Below are positions 15,201 through 23,234 of a stretch of 51,732 bases of DNA, in pieces. Source of the stretch: JAVBOO01 sp031550435 (lineage in GTDB: Bacteria > Bacillota > Clostridia > Lachnospirales > WRAX01); contig JAVBOO010000042.1 in the NCBI GenBank assembly GCA_031550435.1, forward strand, positions 1 through 51,732. Direction: 5' to 3'. A program made the translations under genes and the position numbers. The notes under the pieces were generated by a model that saw nothing but the letters and a program-made list of their open reading frames with translations, was not told where the DNA came from and ran no database searches. How positions within the stretch are numbered: the stretch's first letter is position 1; each line of letters begins with the position of its first letter.

Positions 15201-17375
15201 ATTGCCGACGGTGTTTATAAGCTGAACATCAAGATTACGGCAGCTAACAATACCACAATCTACAATATGTACGCAGGTAAGTTCGTAATAGACAGCACAA
15301 GGCCGGTACTCACGTTTGACAACTCAAAACCGCTTGAGTACGATGCAGGTCTTGACAAACTTACACTTAAAGGAAATATCTACAGCAGAGCGGCAGAGCT
15401 TTGCGCCGAGAACGGCGTTGAGTTCGGCATATATCAAGGAAACCCCGTTATCGGGCAGGAAATGAATGTCCTTTCCATCGGCGGCACAATATATTCCTAC
15501 TGTGACGAGAACGGCGATTTTGAGATACCTTACTCTGTTACAGAGGCAAGCAGAACAGGCCTCGTTACGGTAAACAACATTTATGCTATGGATCTCTATA
15601 CGCTGGGCTACAGAACAGCTACGCTTACCGAAAACTACGGCAACAACAGAACAGAAGGCACAATTTCGTTCCAGTATACCGAAGCAGCCAAGATTTTGTC
15701 GGCAACGGTTACAAACGGAGTTGTCCAGGGTTTGCTGAGCAAAGTTCCCGCATCTGTTCCGAACTCCGGCGAGTTTGTTGTTGAATACTCGCTTAACGGC
15801 AGCCCGAAGGCTCTTCTCCCGGCCGCTTACTCGTTTAGCGGTTCGACCGCAACGTTTACGTTCGAGCCTTTTGCGGAAACGGACGCAACACAGACCTTGG
15901 AAGTATTTGTAACCTACAGAGGAATCACTGTCTCCGGTTCATGCACTATAGAGCCTTTGACAGAAGAACCCGAGCTTGTGCAGTTTACGGCATCAAACGG
16001 AACCGCGTCAGCAACGTTTAATATTGCGCCTTCTCCGGCTCCCGTTGCAAACGACTTCACGCTTGAATACTCTGTAAACGGTTCCGCAAAGACAACGCTA
16101 CCTTCCACTTACAGATTTGAAAACGTTACTGCTGCGTTTACATTTACCCCGTTTGCTCAGACGTATGACGTTCAGAACGTCGTAATCTTTGTCACATACA
16201 ATGGAGTAACGCTTAACGCTTCGTTTGTTGTGGAAGCCCTCGAACGCCCCGCTGCTCTCGAAACGGTAACCGCTTCGAACGGAACGGCAACCGCCGAACT
16301 CGACAAGATACCTTCGGCAGCTCCGGCAGCTTCAGACTTTACGGTTGAATACAGCATCAACGGTTCGGCTCGCGCCGCTCTCGCAAGTTCGTACTCCTTT
16401 GTGGGAAAGACCGCAACATTTACCTTCACACCGTTTGTTCAGACATTTGAAGTGCAAAACGTTGTAGTCTATGTAACATACGGCGGAGTTACACTCAATG
16501 CCGAGTTTACGATAGAAGCGCTAGAGCGCCCCGCAGTGCTTGAAAGCGTAACAGCTACAAACGGAATAGTAATAGCGGTTCTCGATAAGGCTCCTTCGGT
16601 CGCTCCGGCGGCTTCGGACTTCACGGTCGAGTATAGCATAAACGGTTCCGGATACCTTCCCCTCACAAACGATTACTCTTTTGCTGAGAAGACCGCTACA
16701 TTCACATTTACACCGTTTGAAAAGACGGACGTTGTACAAAACGTTTCGTTTAAGGTCAGCTACAACGGCGGAGAAGCTATGTATGCGGAAATCGTTATAC
16801 CCGCTGAAACAGGCGATGCTCCCGTGCTTGTTGGCTTTACCGCTGTAAACGGAACCGCAGTCGCAACACTTGATATCGAGCCTGAAACAGCTCCCGCAGC
16901 GTCCGAGTTTGTACTCGAATACTCGATAAACGGAGGCGCAAAGCAGTATCTTTCTGCTGATTTCAGCTTCTCGGGCAACAAAGCAAGCTTTGCGTTTGCA
17001 CAGTTCAACAGATCGACCGTTGACCAGACGATAATGATTTATGTAACCTATAACGGAGTTACAATGTCTCATTCGTTTAATCTCGCTAAATGGCTTAGAG
17101 CAACTTCGATTAAACTTAACTTCACGGGTATCACAAACGTAGTTAAGGGCAAGCAGGTTACGATATCTCTCAAAGAGGTTCTTCCTGACGGCGTAATCGA
17201 GGAAGGAACGCCTTATGTTCTTACTTTCACCTCCGCAAGCACTAAGATAGCTTCGGTTGATGAAGAAGGCATAGTAACTGCTAACTACCCGGGCAGCACG
17301 GTAATAACGGTTAAGTATATTAATGCTTACGGAGATGTGCTGACAGCAACGGCTATGATTAAGGTTACAAACTAG
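12255..17375 (+). CDS. Large secreted subtilisin-like serine protease (S8) with tandem C-terminal domains
   Basis: About 1706 residues. The ATG at 12255 has GGAGG eight bases upstream; the ATG at 12249 is too close. A signal peptide (basic start, LLALIMAFGVIATAP core) is followed by an I9-like propeptide (about 110-195). Catalytic triad: D243 in GILDTGTDYNHPDL, H316 in SHGTHVAGTV, S680 in GTSMSCPHLTG, with the oxyanion N411 in SAGNDG. A protease-associated (PA) insert lies at about 490-580. After a beta-rich region, five roughly 92-residue repeats with T(A/V).NG...EYS(I/V/L)NGS...FTF.PF (about 1143-1612) precede a Big_2-like domain ending IKVTN. No SLH domain, sortase signal or membrane anchor, so it is probably released or held by its repeats. 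Layout resembles lactocepin/C5a-peptidase-type enzymes. Confidence 0.9.
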   Translation: MREKKTRNGLSFLLALIMAFGVIATAPVTAAANEESPQAVFSDSVYAQKELVNPEYIDGLEYNAEAAGLDKEALTYLEAFVASMDENLGVYGFEGEYAVTDQDEIVDVQIMFNTLPSEIINIYNKVHKLKVDEAKAVKIAKAAATAFRAQVKALRLNEIEIVGEANYLVNMVNAKLPARLLEKVSKIPGVLSVTPNTTYYALDDPSYSDFTGIGMKESRELLKTDYLNDLGYTGEGIKVGILDTGTDYNHPDLKPAYDFSNTTFRKDSPSNRGPSSSIGYDFVNYDTDPMETTYAEWQISGQPEIGSNGSEYYTSHGTHVAGTVGGRGVNDSTYATLGMAPKAHLMTYKVLGPYGSGSQTGIIYAIERAVSDGCKVVNMSLGGGTSYYGNETVAVNNGILAGTVFCISAGNDGTSASGAYPIIKSVGQPGTTMLALTVAASNYGGGSFYVYPDAVSTSAADGDPTSFAFNVEGRDFSNTFNDNEIIAPNLTKVDGQYRYVLKTMANYEPLLTLAELKATGAAGSLEGCILVLRRGMSFTDMVEGARYFKAGAVMILNRADAAGMDSFVTGITIGGEMMNHMPVLTTTGRTALQIVEAVKRADAASAATYINLGNLSVIPQDGTVASFSSIGPLSDANITLKPDIIAPGVAIMSTQPAYIVNPDHNTTNFSFAYGRMQGTSMSCPHLTGISALMVQAYPNATPQEIKARLMNTSVPMPTETSVTESGAGLVDPVRAILTNKSSYVTVTDSIYTNSQTRTGSYDLASLSFGETTKAGANEVYSKELPLVIHNTSGVESTFTFSYRPVDTTPLFSLNSTANGVRPVVSEESITVPAGQTGTVRVKMAYPGSAVSDNTKLYEGRLVVTNTANGEEYVVPYGGRLRLGANDIIVSGAYIPKPVLSGSAANQASTYSAAASSVITYMGKPKQVDLYVTDLNDEPVAYYGTTTVSTNKSALSDLVIMNSITRTAFAALPGGGYASTKTAIADGVYKLNIKITAANNTTIYNMYAGKFVIDSTRPVLTFDNSKPLEYDAGLDKLTLKGNIYSRAAELCAENGVEFGIYQGNPVIGQEMNVLSIGGTIYSYCDENGDFEIPYSVTEASRTGLVTVNNIYAMDLYTLGYRTATLTENYGNNRTEGTISFQYTEAAKILSATVTNGVVQGLLSKVPASVPNSGEFVVEYSLNGSPKALLPAAYSFSGSTATFTFEPFAETDATQTLEVFVTYRGITVSGSCTIEPLTEEPELVQFTASNGTASATFNIAPSPAPVANDFTLEYSVNGSAKTTLPSTYRFENVTAAFTFTPFAQTYDVQNVVIFVTYNGVTLNASFVVEALERPAALETVTASNGTATAELDKIPSAAPAASDFTVEYSINGSARAALASSYSFVGKTATFTFTPFVQTFEVQNVVVYVTYGGVTLNAEFTIEALERPAVLESVTATNGIVIAVLDKAPSVAPAASDFTVEYSINGSGYLPLTNDYSFAEKTATFTFTPFEKTDVVQNVSFKVSYNGGEAMYAEIVIPAETGDAPVLVGFTAVNGTAVATLDIEPETAPAASEFVLEYSINGGAKQYLSADFSFSGNKASFAFAQFNRSTVDQTIMIYVTYNGVTMSHSFNLAKWLRATSIKLNFTGITNVVKGKQVTISLKEVLPDGVIEEGTPYVLTFTSASTKIASVDEEGIVTANYPGSTVITVKYINAYGDVLTATAMIKVTN

Positions 17376-17406
17376 CAACCGATAAACTGACTTTATATAG
17401 GGAAAG

Positions 17407-17434
17407 GGCTGCCGAAAGGCAGCCTTTTTCTTTT
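17407..17434 (+). terminator. Intrinsic terminator after the protease gene
   Basis: GGCTGCC at 17407-17413, loop GAAA, GGCAGCC at 17418-17424, then TTTTTCTTTT. A textbook rho-independent terminator. Confidence 0.92.
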
Positions 17435-17490
17435 GAATGTATAAACCGCGTTTGATTATTGGGCTCTTTAAAGTGGGGCTAATATAGCCG

Positions 17491-17518
17491 TTGTTCTATG
17501 TTCATTCTGTGCTATAAT
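17491..17518 (+). promoter_or_regulatory. Sigma-A-type promoter for the SLH-GH18 gene
   Basis: TTGTTC at 17491-17496, a 16-base spacer and a perfect TATAAT at 17513-17518, about 55 bp before the GTG start. Confidence 0.55.
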
Positions 17519-17571
17519 ATTTGAGTGCATACGGCACTTAATAAAAAACGGAGTGTTGGGGGTTAGCTTAG

Positions 17572-19245
17572 GTGAGACGAAAAGCGAGATTGTTTGTTGT
17601 TTTTATCATTATGCTTTGCCTTGTAGTTTCCGCGGCTCAGGGAGTTAGCGCGGCGGGCGGTGATTTTTCGGATGTTCCCAAAGGTCATTGGGCCTACGAA
17701 TGCGTTAACGAATTGCGAAGCCTGGGAGTCACGGACGGCATCGGGAACAACATTTATGGGCTTGGCCGGACAATAACGAGGGCCGAGTTTACGGCGTTTT
17801 TGTGCAAGCTGATGAATTTTGGCTCCGCCGCCAAAAACGAGGCTTCGTTTACAGATGTTAAGCCTTCCGATTGGTATTATTCATATGTACAAGCGGCTAT
17901 TTCTCAGGGAATAGTCGATACAACTTCAAGCTTGTTCCGCCCGGCCGCTGCTATTACGAGAGAAGAAATGGCCGTTATGATAGTACGTTCTTTGGGTTAC
18001 GGCGCGATGGGAGAGCAGCTTTCGTACTTGCCAAAGCCGTTTCCGGATGTGCAGAGCAGCAAAGGATATATAAGCATGGCAAAAGATTTTGGAATCATTT
18101 CCGGACTAAGCGCGGACAGCTTCGCGCCGGGGCAGACTGCAACCAGAGAGCAGGCTGCCGTAATGATGATCAGGATGTATCGGCTTTTGAATAACAGACC
18201 GGGATTTATCAACGGGTTTTACGCAATCAGTTCAGCAAAGCAGATGGGTGCGTTCAGCAGTCTTGATGCCGTAAGCTTCGGTTGGAGTAGACTCGAAGCA
18301 GGTGTTAACGGTGTAACGCTGAATACTGCCGCGGCCGGCTCAAACGAGTATAATTTCCCTGCGGGGTTCGAGGCTCCGTATAATGCCGCTTCGGGTAAAA
18401 CGAGAATGCTTATGGTTGCCGTAAAAGATACGGATGCTTCGGCTATCATCAGCGATGCGCAAAAGAGAAGAGCAGCCGTCGGCGTTATTGCCGATGCGGC
18501 AAACCACGGCATAGCGCAAAACGGTTCTTTTGTCGTATTCGACGGAGTTGTGCTGGATTTTGAGACTTTGAAAGGCGCGCAGTCAAAAAACAACTACAAC
18601 GAATTTTTGGCAGCGCTGAAAGAGAGCTTAGTTGCAACAGGAAAGCTTATATATGTCGCAGTGCATCCGAGTATGAGTTTGGGTCGTGACAGCTACGACG
18701 GCTACGATTATAAGACTATAGGCGCGATTGCCGACAAAGTTATACTAATGGCGCACGACTATAATCCCAAAGCCCTCAGTACCGACGAAATGGACCGGGG
18801 CATTGTAATGACGCCTCTTGCGCCGATAGAGGATGTTTATTACGCTTTAAGCGCCGTAACCGATGCGAAAACCGGCGTGACCGACAAAAGCAAGATAGTT
18901 TTGCAGTTAAATTTTGCCTCGGCTCAGTGGAAGCTGCAGGGCGGCAAAGTAATAAACTCCAAGCCTTTCCTGCCGGGATATGATGCGATAGTCTCCAGAA
19001 TCAAGACCGGAGCCGAAATGAAATACAGTATAAAACATGAAAGCCCGTATATAACTTTCCGTAATGAAAGCGATAATACCGACAATGTTGTTTGGTACGA
19101 GAATACAAGGAGCGTTGAGGCTAAAATAAAATTATCCGGGATGTTCGGGATCGGCGGGATTTCTCTTTGGAGGCTGGGAATTGTCCCGGATTATGAATCC
19201 GGTACCGGCCTTGATGTTTTGAGGTATATCTCCGAGATTAACTGA
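17572..19245 (+). CDS. SLH-domain surface glycosidase, GH18 (SleL/YaaH-like)
   Basis: 557 residues, GTG start with only a G-rich stretch upstream as ribosome binding site. A signal peptide (1-28) is followed by three SLH domains (about 31-83, 92-143, 157-206), which bind pyruvylated secondary cell-wall polymers, then a GH18-type TIM barrel (about 213-550). The catalytic stretch is DGVVLDFE with D324, D329 and the acid E331; the second aspartate of the canonical DxxDxDxE is valine. Relatives such as SleL/YaaH cleave N-acetylglucosamine linkages in cortex or cell-wall peptidoglycan. Presumably it trims wall peptidoglycan at the cell surface. It is flanked by its own promoter and followed by a weak hairpin. 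Confidence 0.85.
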   Translation: MRRKARLFVVFIIMLCLVVSAAQGVSAAGGDFSDVPKGHWAYECVNELRSLGVTDGIGNNIYGLGRTITRAEFTAFLCKLMNFGSAAKNEASFTDVKPSDWYYSYVQAAISQGIVDTTSSLFRPAAAITREEMAVMIVRSLGYGAMGEQLSYLPKPFPDVQSSKGYISMAKDFGIISGLSADSFAPGQTATREQAAVMMIRMYRLLNNRPGFINGFYAISSAKQMGAFSSLDAVSFGWSRLEAGVNGVTLNTAAAGSNEYNFPAGFEAPYNAASGKTRMLMVAVKDTDASAIISDAQKRRAAVGVIADAANHGIAQNGSFVVFDGVVLDFETLKGAQSKNNYNEFLAALKESLVATGKLIYVAVHPSMSLGRDSYDGYDYKTIGAIADKVILMAHDYNPKALSTDEMDRGIVMTPLAPIEDVYYALSAVTDAKTGVTDKSKIVLQLNFASAQWKLQGGKVINSKPFLPGYDAIVSRIKTGAEMKYSIKHESPYITFRNESDNTDNVVWYENTRSVEAKIKLSGMFGIGGISLWRLGIVPDYESGTGLDVLRYISEIN

Positions 19246-19585
19246 GTAAGCGCTGTATTGACGGATAATATTTGGCTGCTAACTCGCTTTGACACGAAAG
19301 TCGTCGCTTGGAGCGTTTCGGCATGTATACTTATGTTCTGAAGCAGGAAAAGCCGAAAACGACAAACGGCTGTTTTGGCGACTATATTAACCACTATATA
19401 ATGACATAAATCGAGAAAATACTTGCAATTATCTCTGCAATGCAATAGTATATATTACGGAGGAAGTCTAGCAGCGTATTTTATGGAAGACTTACTCGGT
19501 ACTTGCAGCGGTCTTTGTGCCGTGCAGGGCAGGACGATTAATTGAGCGTTTGGATAACGTTTATTTACATATGAGGAGGAGTAAT
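19246..19585. other. Intergenic stretch between two SLH genes
   Basis: About 340 bp. The only structure noted is a weak hairpin AGCCG (19351-19355)/CGGCT (19367-19371) followed by GTTTT, a possible terminator. AT-rich sequence at about 19415-19455 probably holds the promoter of the next gene, but no convincing -35/-10 pair was found. Confidence 0.4.
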
Positions 19586-21574
19586 ATGCGTTTCAGCAAA
19601 AGGATAATCGGAGTTGCGGCATTCGCGATGTCACTTATACTGGCGGTGACAGTTCAGATATCCGCGGTTACATATAAGGATGTTCCGAGCTGGGCGGCCG
19701 CCGCTGTTAATAATGTAACGAGCTTGGGCTATATGTCGGGGGATTTGTCCGGTAATTTCAATCCGTCTGATGTCGTGGATAACTTTGAAGCTTCGAAGAT
19801 AATTGCAAAGATGGCCGGCTTCAAGTCAACCGGAGCGACAGCGGCAGAACAGGAGTACTATAACAACTGCTATAAAAAATACGAGGGTTACATCGGTCTT
19901 TATTCAAAAAAGTTCACAAAGTGGAATTCAACAACGAACAAAGAAGTTGCTTTCCTGCTTGAAAAAGGTATTTTAACTCAGGATGACCTTAACCGCTTTG
20001 TTATACTCGTGGAAGGGCAAGAAAAGCTTAAAGCCCTGACGAAAGAAGAAGCGTGCATGTATTATGTTAAGTTTATGGGCAAGCAATCTGTGGCGTTTTC
20101 AACAGCCGTAAGCAAAGCTTTTGCGGACGACAGCTCCATAAGTCCGAACTACAAACCCTATGTATATTACCTTAAGAGCATAGGCGTTGTCGGCGGAGAC
20201 GGGCAGAACAATTTCCTTCCGAAAAGTTCGGTGACGAGAGTCGTAATGGCAGTCATGGCAAACGCGGTATATTCTAAACTGAATCCGACCGCGACCGCCC
20301 CGACTCAACCTCCTTCAAACGTAACCCAGCCTCCGGTTTCGGCTTCGACACCTCAGGCATCTTCTTACGAATCGGTTACGGGAACAATTGCAAAGCTTTA
20401 CTCTTCTTTTAGGGCTGTACAGGTCAACTCGGTGAATTCGGACTACAACAACAAAATTTATATCGTTTCCGCGACAGGTAACGTATATATCAACGGAGTT
20501 TTGAAAAGCTACGGCGATCTTACGGAAAACATGACTTTTAACGGCGTTTTGTACAACGGTGAGCTGATTACGGTCAACGCCGTATCCGGAACGGGACAGT
20601 CGCAGGGTACTCAAGCACCCGCGACAAACGCGCCGAGCGCGGCCGATTATTCTACCATCGAAGGTACGATAGCGGGCATGAAATCCGAAAACGGTGTTAA
20701 CACGGTCAACATCGAAGTGAGGATGTTAAGTCCGAGAGGCGAAATACTTACGGAAACGAAATCATACATAGTGACGACTGCAACGACCGTTACAAGAGGC
20801 GGCACTTCGGCTGCATTCAGTACTATCGTTAAAGGCGATATTGTAAAGGCAAAAATTTCAAACGGATATGCATACAGCCTTGAGCTTGAGCAAAAGTACA
20901 GAACGCTGACCGGAAACATAAGCGCCAAAGCTGCCCCGACGGCGAACAGTCTTCCCAGGCTTTCCGTTACAGACGCAAACGGTGTTAAATACGATTTCAG
21001 GATCGCTTCGGATGCAAAGATTTACAGAAAGAACGCGGGTTATGTTCTTTGGAATGATTTGAGAATAGGCGATTCTGTTGATTTGGCGGCAGAGTACGAC
21101 GTTATTACGACTATCAATGCCTACGGTTCTTACTCAAACAAAGACGTTTATGTCAAAGATTTGTATATTTGCAAAGAATATTCCACGATCACGGGAACAG
21201 ATGACAGCGGAAAAGATCAGGTTTATTACCTTATTGCGGGTCTCATTGACCCCTACAGTATTAAAGTCGGCAACAAAGTGCGGCTGAACCTCGACAGTAT
21301 GGAGGTGCAATCGTTTACGCTCCTTTCTGACGCACAGACGACAGCGGTTTACGGCACACTTACTTATATATCCTCTTCAAGAATAACGATTAAGGATACC
21401 TCTACAGCCGCTGTGTCATACAGAGACATTATTATCAACTCTTCAACGGTCATAAAGGACACAGCCGGAAATAAACTGACCTATCAGTCTTTGTACGGCG
21501 ACATGGTTGTTTACATTGAATTTGTTCAAGGCACAGCAAACACTGCCAAAACGATAACTATACTCGGTAGATAA
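19586..21574 (+). CDS. SLH-domain surface protein with beta-rich repeats
   Basis: About 662 residues. The ATG at 19586 is preceded by AGGAGGAG four bases away; longer frames upstream lack this. A signal peptide (SLILAVTVQISA core) is followed by SLH-like segments (VTYKDVPSWAAAAV..; a less typical middle one; KPYVYYLKSIGVVGG..VTRVVM), a proline/threonine linker with TQPP repeats, and a long beta-rich region in which EGTI/TGTI-type starts recur (near ESVTGTI, STIEGTI, RTLTGNI and AVYGTLTYI). No catalytic motif seen. Likely a structural wall-anchored protein, possibly part of the S-layer. It is followed after 23 bp by the LysM-G5 gene, probably in one operon. Confidence 0.8.
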   Translation: MRFSKRIIGVAAFAMSLILAVTVQISAVTYKDVPSWAAAAVNNVTSLGYMSGDLSGNFNPSDVVDNFEASKIIAKMAGFKSTGATAAEQEYYNNCYKKYEGYIGLYSKKFTKWNSTTNKEVAFLLEKGILTQDDLNRFVILVEGQEKLKALTKEEACMYYVKFMGKQSVAFSTAVSKAFADDSSISPNYKPYVYYLKSIGVVGGDGQNNFLPKSSVTRVVMAVMANAVYSKLNPTATAPTQPPSNVTQPPVSASTPQASSYESVTGTIAKLYSSFRAVQVNSVNSDYNNKIYIVSATGNVYINGVLKSYGDLTENMTFNGVLYNGELITVNAVSGTGQSQGTQAPATNAPSAADYSTIEGTIAGMKSENGVNTVNIEVRMLSPRGEILTETKSYIVTTATTVTRGGTSAAFSTIVKGDIVKAKISNGYAYSLELEQKYRTLTGNISAKAAPTANSLPRLSVTDANGVKYDFRIASDAKIYRKNAGYVLWNDLRIGDSVDLAAEYDVITTINAYGSYSNKDVYVKDLYICKEYSTITGTDDSGKDQVYYLIAGLIDPYSIKVGNKVRLNLDSMEVQSFTLLSDAQTTAVYGTLTYISSSRITIKDTSTAAVSYRDIIINSSTVIKDTAGNKLTYQSLYGDMVVYIEFVQGTANTAKTITILGR

Positions 21575-21597
21575 TCCGTCAGACACGGAGTGATTAT

Positions 21598-22869
21598 ATG
21601 TCGGACACACGAAGACACCCAACAGGAGATACACGCAGAATATCTACGACCGGTTCGAAACGGGGACACAGCGATACTCGAAGGCTTTCGGGCGATACCG
21701 TCAGAATATCAAGCGCTGATATGCGCAGAGCAACGGGGGATACGGGCAGAACTGCGAGGAGGGAAAGTCCTGCAGGCAGCCCTCGGTCGACTGCACGGAA
21801 AAACAATGCATACGGTATCGGAGTGTCGATTTCCGGCGCGATAATAGCCGCAGTGGGGTTTCTCCGAAAACACTTTGGCTCGGCGGCGAATTCGGTTAAA
21901 GAATTCTTCGGAGCTGGAGGGAATTACAAGCGCTTATATATATTAACGGGAGCGGTATTTGCCGTTGCCGCAATTTGGTTCGGCATTTGGTACTTTACGA
22001 ATGTTAACGCTTCCGAGGTCTATCTGAACGAAGTCAAAATCGGGATTATAAAAGGAACTACGCTGACAGCCGAAAATATAACGACGCAGGTCAAAGCAAA
22101 GCTGGAAAAGGACAACGGTTCGGAAGTGCAGATTTTGCAGACCGTTACGATAAAAAAGCTTCACGCTCCTAAGAATAAGATGATTTCTCCCGAAAGTGTT
22201 GTATCCGCTATCTCCTCTGTCGCCGAGTACAAGATAAAGGCGGCAACTATAACCATCGGTGATTTGTATATGTGCACGGTGATTTCGGAAGAGGAAGCTT
22301 ATAAAATCAAGGATAATCTGATAGCCGCTTATGTTCAGCCGGATCTGAACATTACGGAAAAGGATACGGTCGAGCCTTTTGTCGTTAACGCTGTGTATGT
22401 TGACAAATCGGAAATTATAAGCTCGGACAAAGCCTACGAAATGATGAACAAGAGTATGGACACGACAAGAACATATGTAACAAAGAGTGGAGACTCTTAC
22501 TGGGGCATTGCTATCGAAAACTCGATAACTTTGGCAGAGCTGCAAAGCCTTAACCCGGGGCTTGATATCTCTAAAACGCTCAGTGTCGGCGTTACTCTTA
22601 ATTTAAAGGCATCCAAGCCGTTTGTGTCAATCAGGACAGTCGAAACCACAAAGTACATCGAGGTTGAGCCGAAGAAAACGGAATACCAAAACAACCCGAG
22701 CCAGCCGACTACGTTTTCCCGCGTCATCCGTCAGGGTAAGGACGGGCAAAGGGAGGTAACAGTCGAAATCGAAAGGGTTAACGGTTTTGAGACGAACAAA
22801 ACAATAATCGGAAAAGTTATTACCGAACAGCCGGTTAACGATCTGGTAGAAATCGGAACAAAGCAATAG
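21598..22869 (+). CDS. Membrane-anchored LysM-G5 protein with Arg-rich repeat head, no catalytic domain
   Basis: 423 residues, GGAG five bases upstream of ATG. Residues 1-55 form an Arg-rich cytoplasmic head with a reiterated (S/G/A)D(T/M)xR motif (SDTRR, GDTRR, SDTRR, GDTVR, ADMRR, GDTGR). A membrane segment lies at about 113-135. The outside part has an unassigned region (140-290), a LysM domain (about 292-337, YVTKSGDSYWGIA) for peptidoglycan binding, and a G5 domain (about 342-422). In similar architectures a peptidase M23 domain usually follows G5; here TAG comes directly after G5 and a terminator follows, so the protein ends without one. It may bind peptidoglycan or regulate hydrolases rather than cut. 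Cotranscribed with the SLH gene upstream. Confidence 0.8.
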   Translation: MSDTRRHPTGDTRRISTTGSKRGHSDTRRLSGDTVRISSADMRRATGDTGRTARRESPAGSPRSTARKNNAYGIGVSISGAIIAAVGFLRKHFGSAANSVKEFFGAGGNYKRLYILTGAVFAVAAIWFGIWYFTNVNASEVYLNEVKIGIIKGTTLTAENITTQVKAKLEKDNGSEVQILQTVTIKKLHAPKNKMISPESVVSAISSVAEYKIKAATITIGDLYMCTVISEEEAYKIKDNLIAAYVQPDLNITEKDTVEPFVVNAVYVDKSEIISSDKAYEMMNKSMDTTRTYVTKSGDSYWGIAIENSITLAELQSLNPGLDISKTLSVGVTLNLKASKPFVSIRTVETTKYIEVEPKKTEYQNNPSQPTTFSRVIRQGKDGQREVTVEIERVNGFETNKTIIGKVITEQPVNDLVEIGTKQ

Positions 22870-22900
22870 CTTTTGTATAAAGAACTGAGTATATTAAGCT

Positions 22901-22935
22901 AAAACTCGCCGCGAATAAAACTGCCGGCGAGTTTT
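22901..22935 (+). terminator. Intrinsic terminator after the LysM-G5 gene
   Basis: AAAACTCGCC at 22901-22910 and GGCGAGTTTT at 22926-22935, a perfect 10-bp stem ending in a T tract, followed by GTTTG. Confidence 0.8.
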
Positions 22936-22967
22936 GTTTGCGGCGCATTTGCGTCTTTAGTGGGCAT

Positions 22968-23076
22968 GTTGAAAAATTGCCTTGCGGTTTTCCCTATAAA
23001 ATGGAAAAGCAGCATTTTCCAAGGGAGAGCGCCGCTCGCTCAGGCCAATTCTTAGTCTTCGTACGCACTTTTCAAC
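22968..23076 (+). repeat. 109-bp terminal-inverted-repeat element, copy 3
   Basis: Same length and orientation as 7956-8064 and 11111-11219. Ends GTTGAAAAATTGC and GCACTTTTCAAC, with the invariant GAGCGCCGCTCGCTC inside. The last stem is AGGC/GTCT (one G-T pair). Confidence 0.85.
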
Positions 23077-23090
23077 ACTACAAGTGAGGG

Positions 23091-23136
23091 AACAACAAGA
23101 TATAGCGTTTTCCTGTATTTTGTTGCCGAAGTAATA
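23091..23136 (-). repeat. Module B hairpin, reverse orientation
   Basis: On the minus strand it reads TTACTTCGGCAACAAAATA, then GAAAACG and CTATATCTTGTTG, i.e. module B of the composite repeats without modules C and D. The stem has two mismatches. It starts 14 bp after the end of a 109-bp element. Confidence 0.75.
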
Positions 23137-23161
23137 TATAATGAGTAAAGTTTATTTCTTC

Positions 23162-23217
23162 AAAACGAGCAAGCCTGGTTAGCCCGTTTTCAACGTTATT
23201 CACTATAAAACAAATAA
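23162..23217 (+). repeat. Leader stem-loop repeat, copy A
   Basis: AAAACGAGC at 23162-23170 pairs with GCCCGTTTT at 23182-23190 (one A-C mismatch), followed by TCAACGTTATTCACTATA and a CAAATAAAA stretch. Copies lie at 45996-46050 and 50143-50208. This copy ends about 17 bp before the MATE gene, so it would be part of its promoter or leader. Confidence 0.7.
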
Positions 23218-23234
23218 AAGAGAGTGCAGAAACC

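Noticed and set aside
16521..17378. 285-residue minus-strand frame opposite the protease repeats
   Set aside because: Shadow of repetitive coding sequence; the plus strand carries clear domains.
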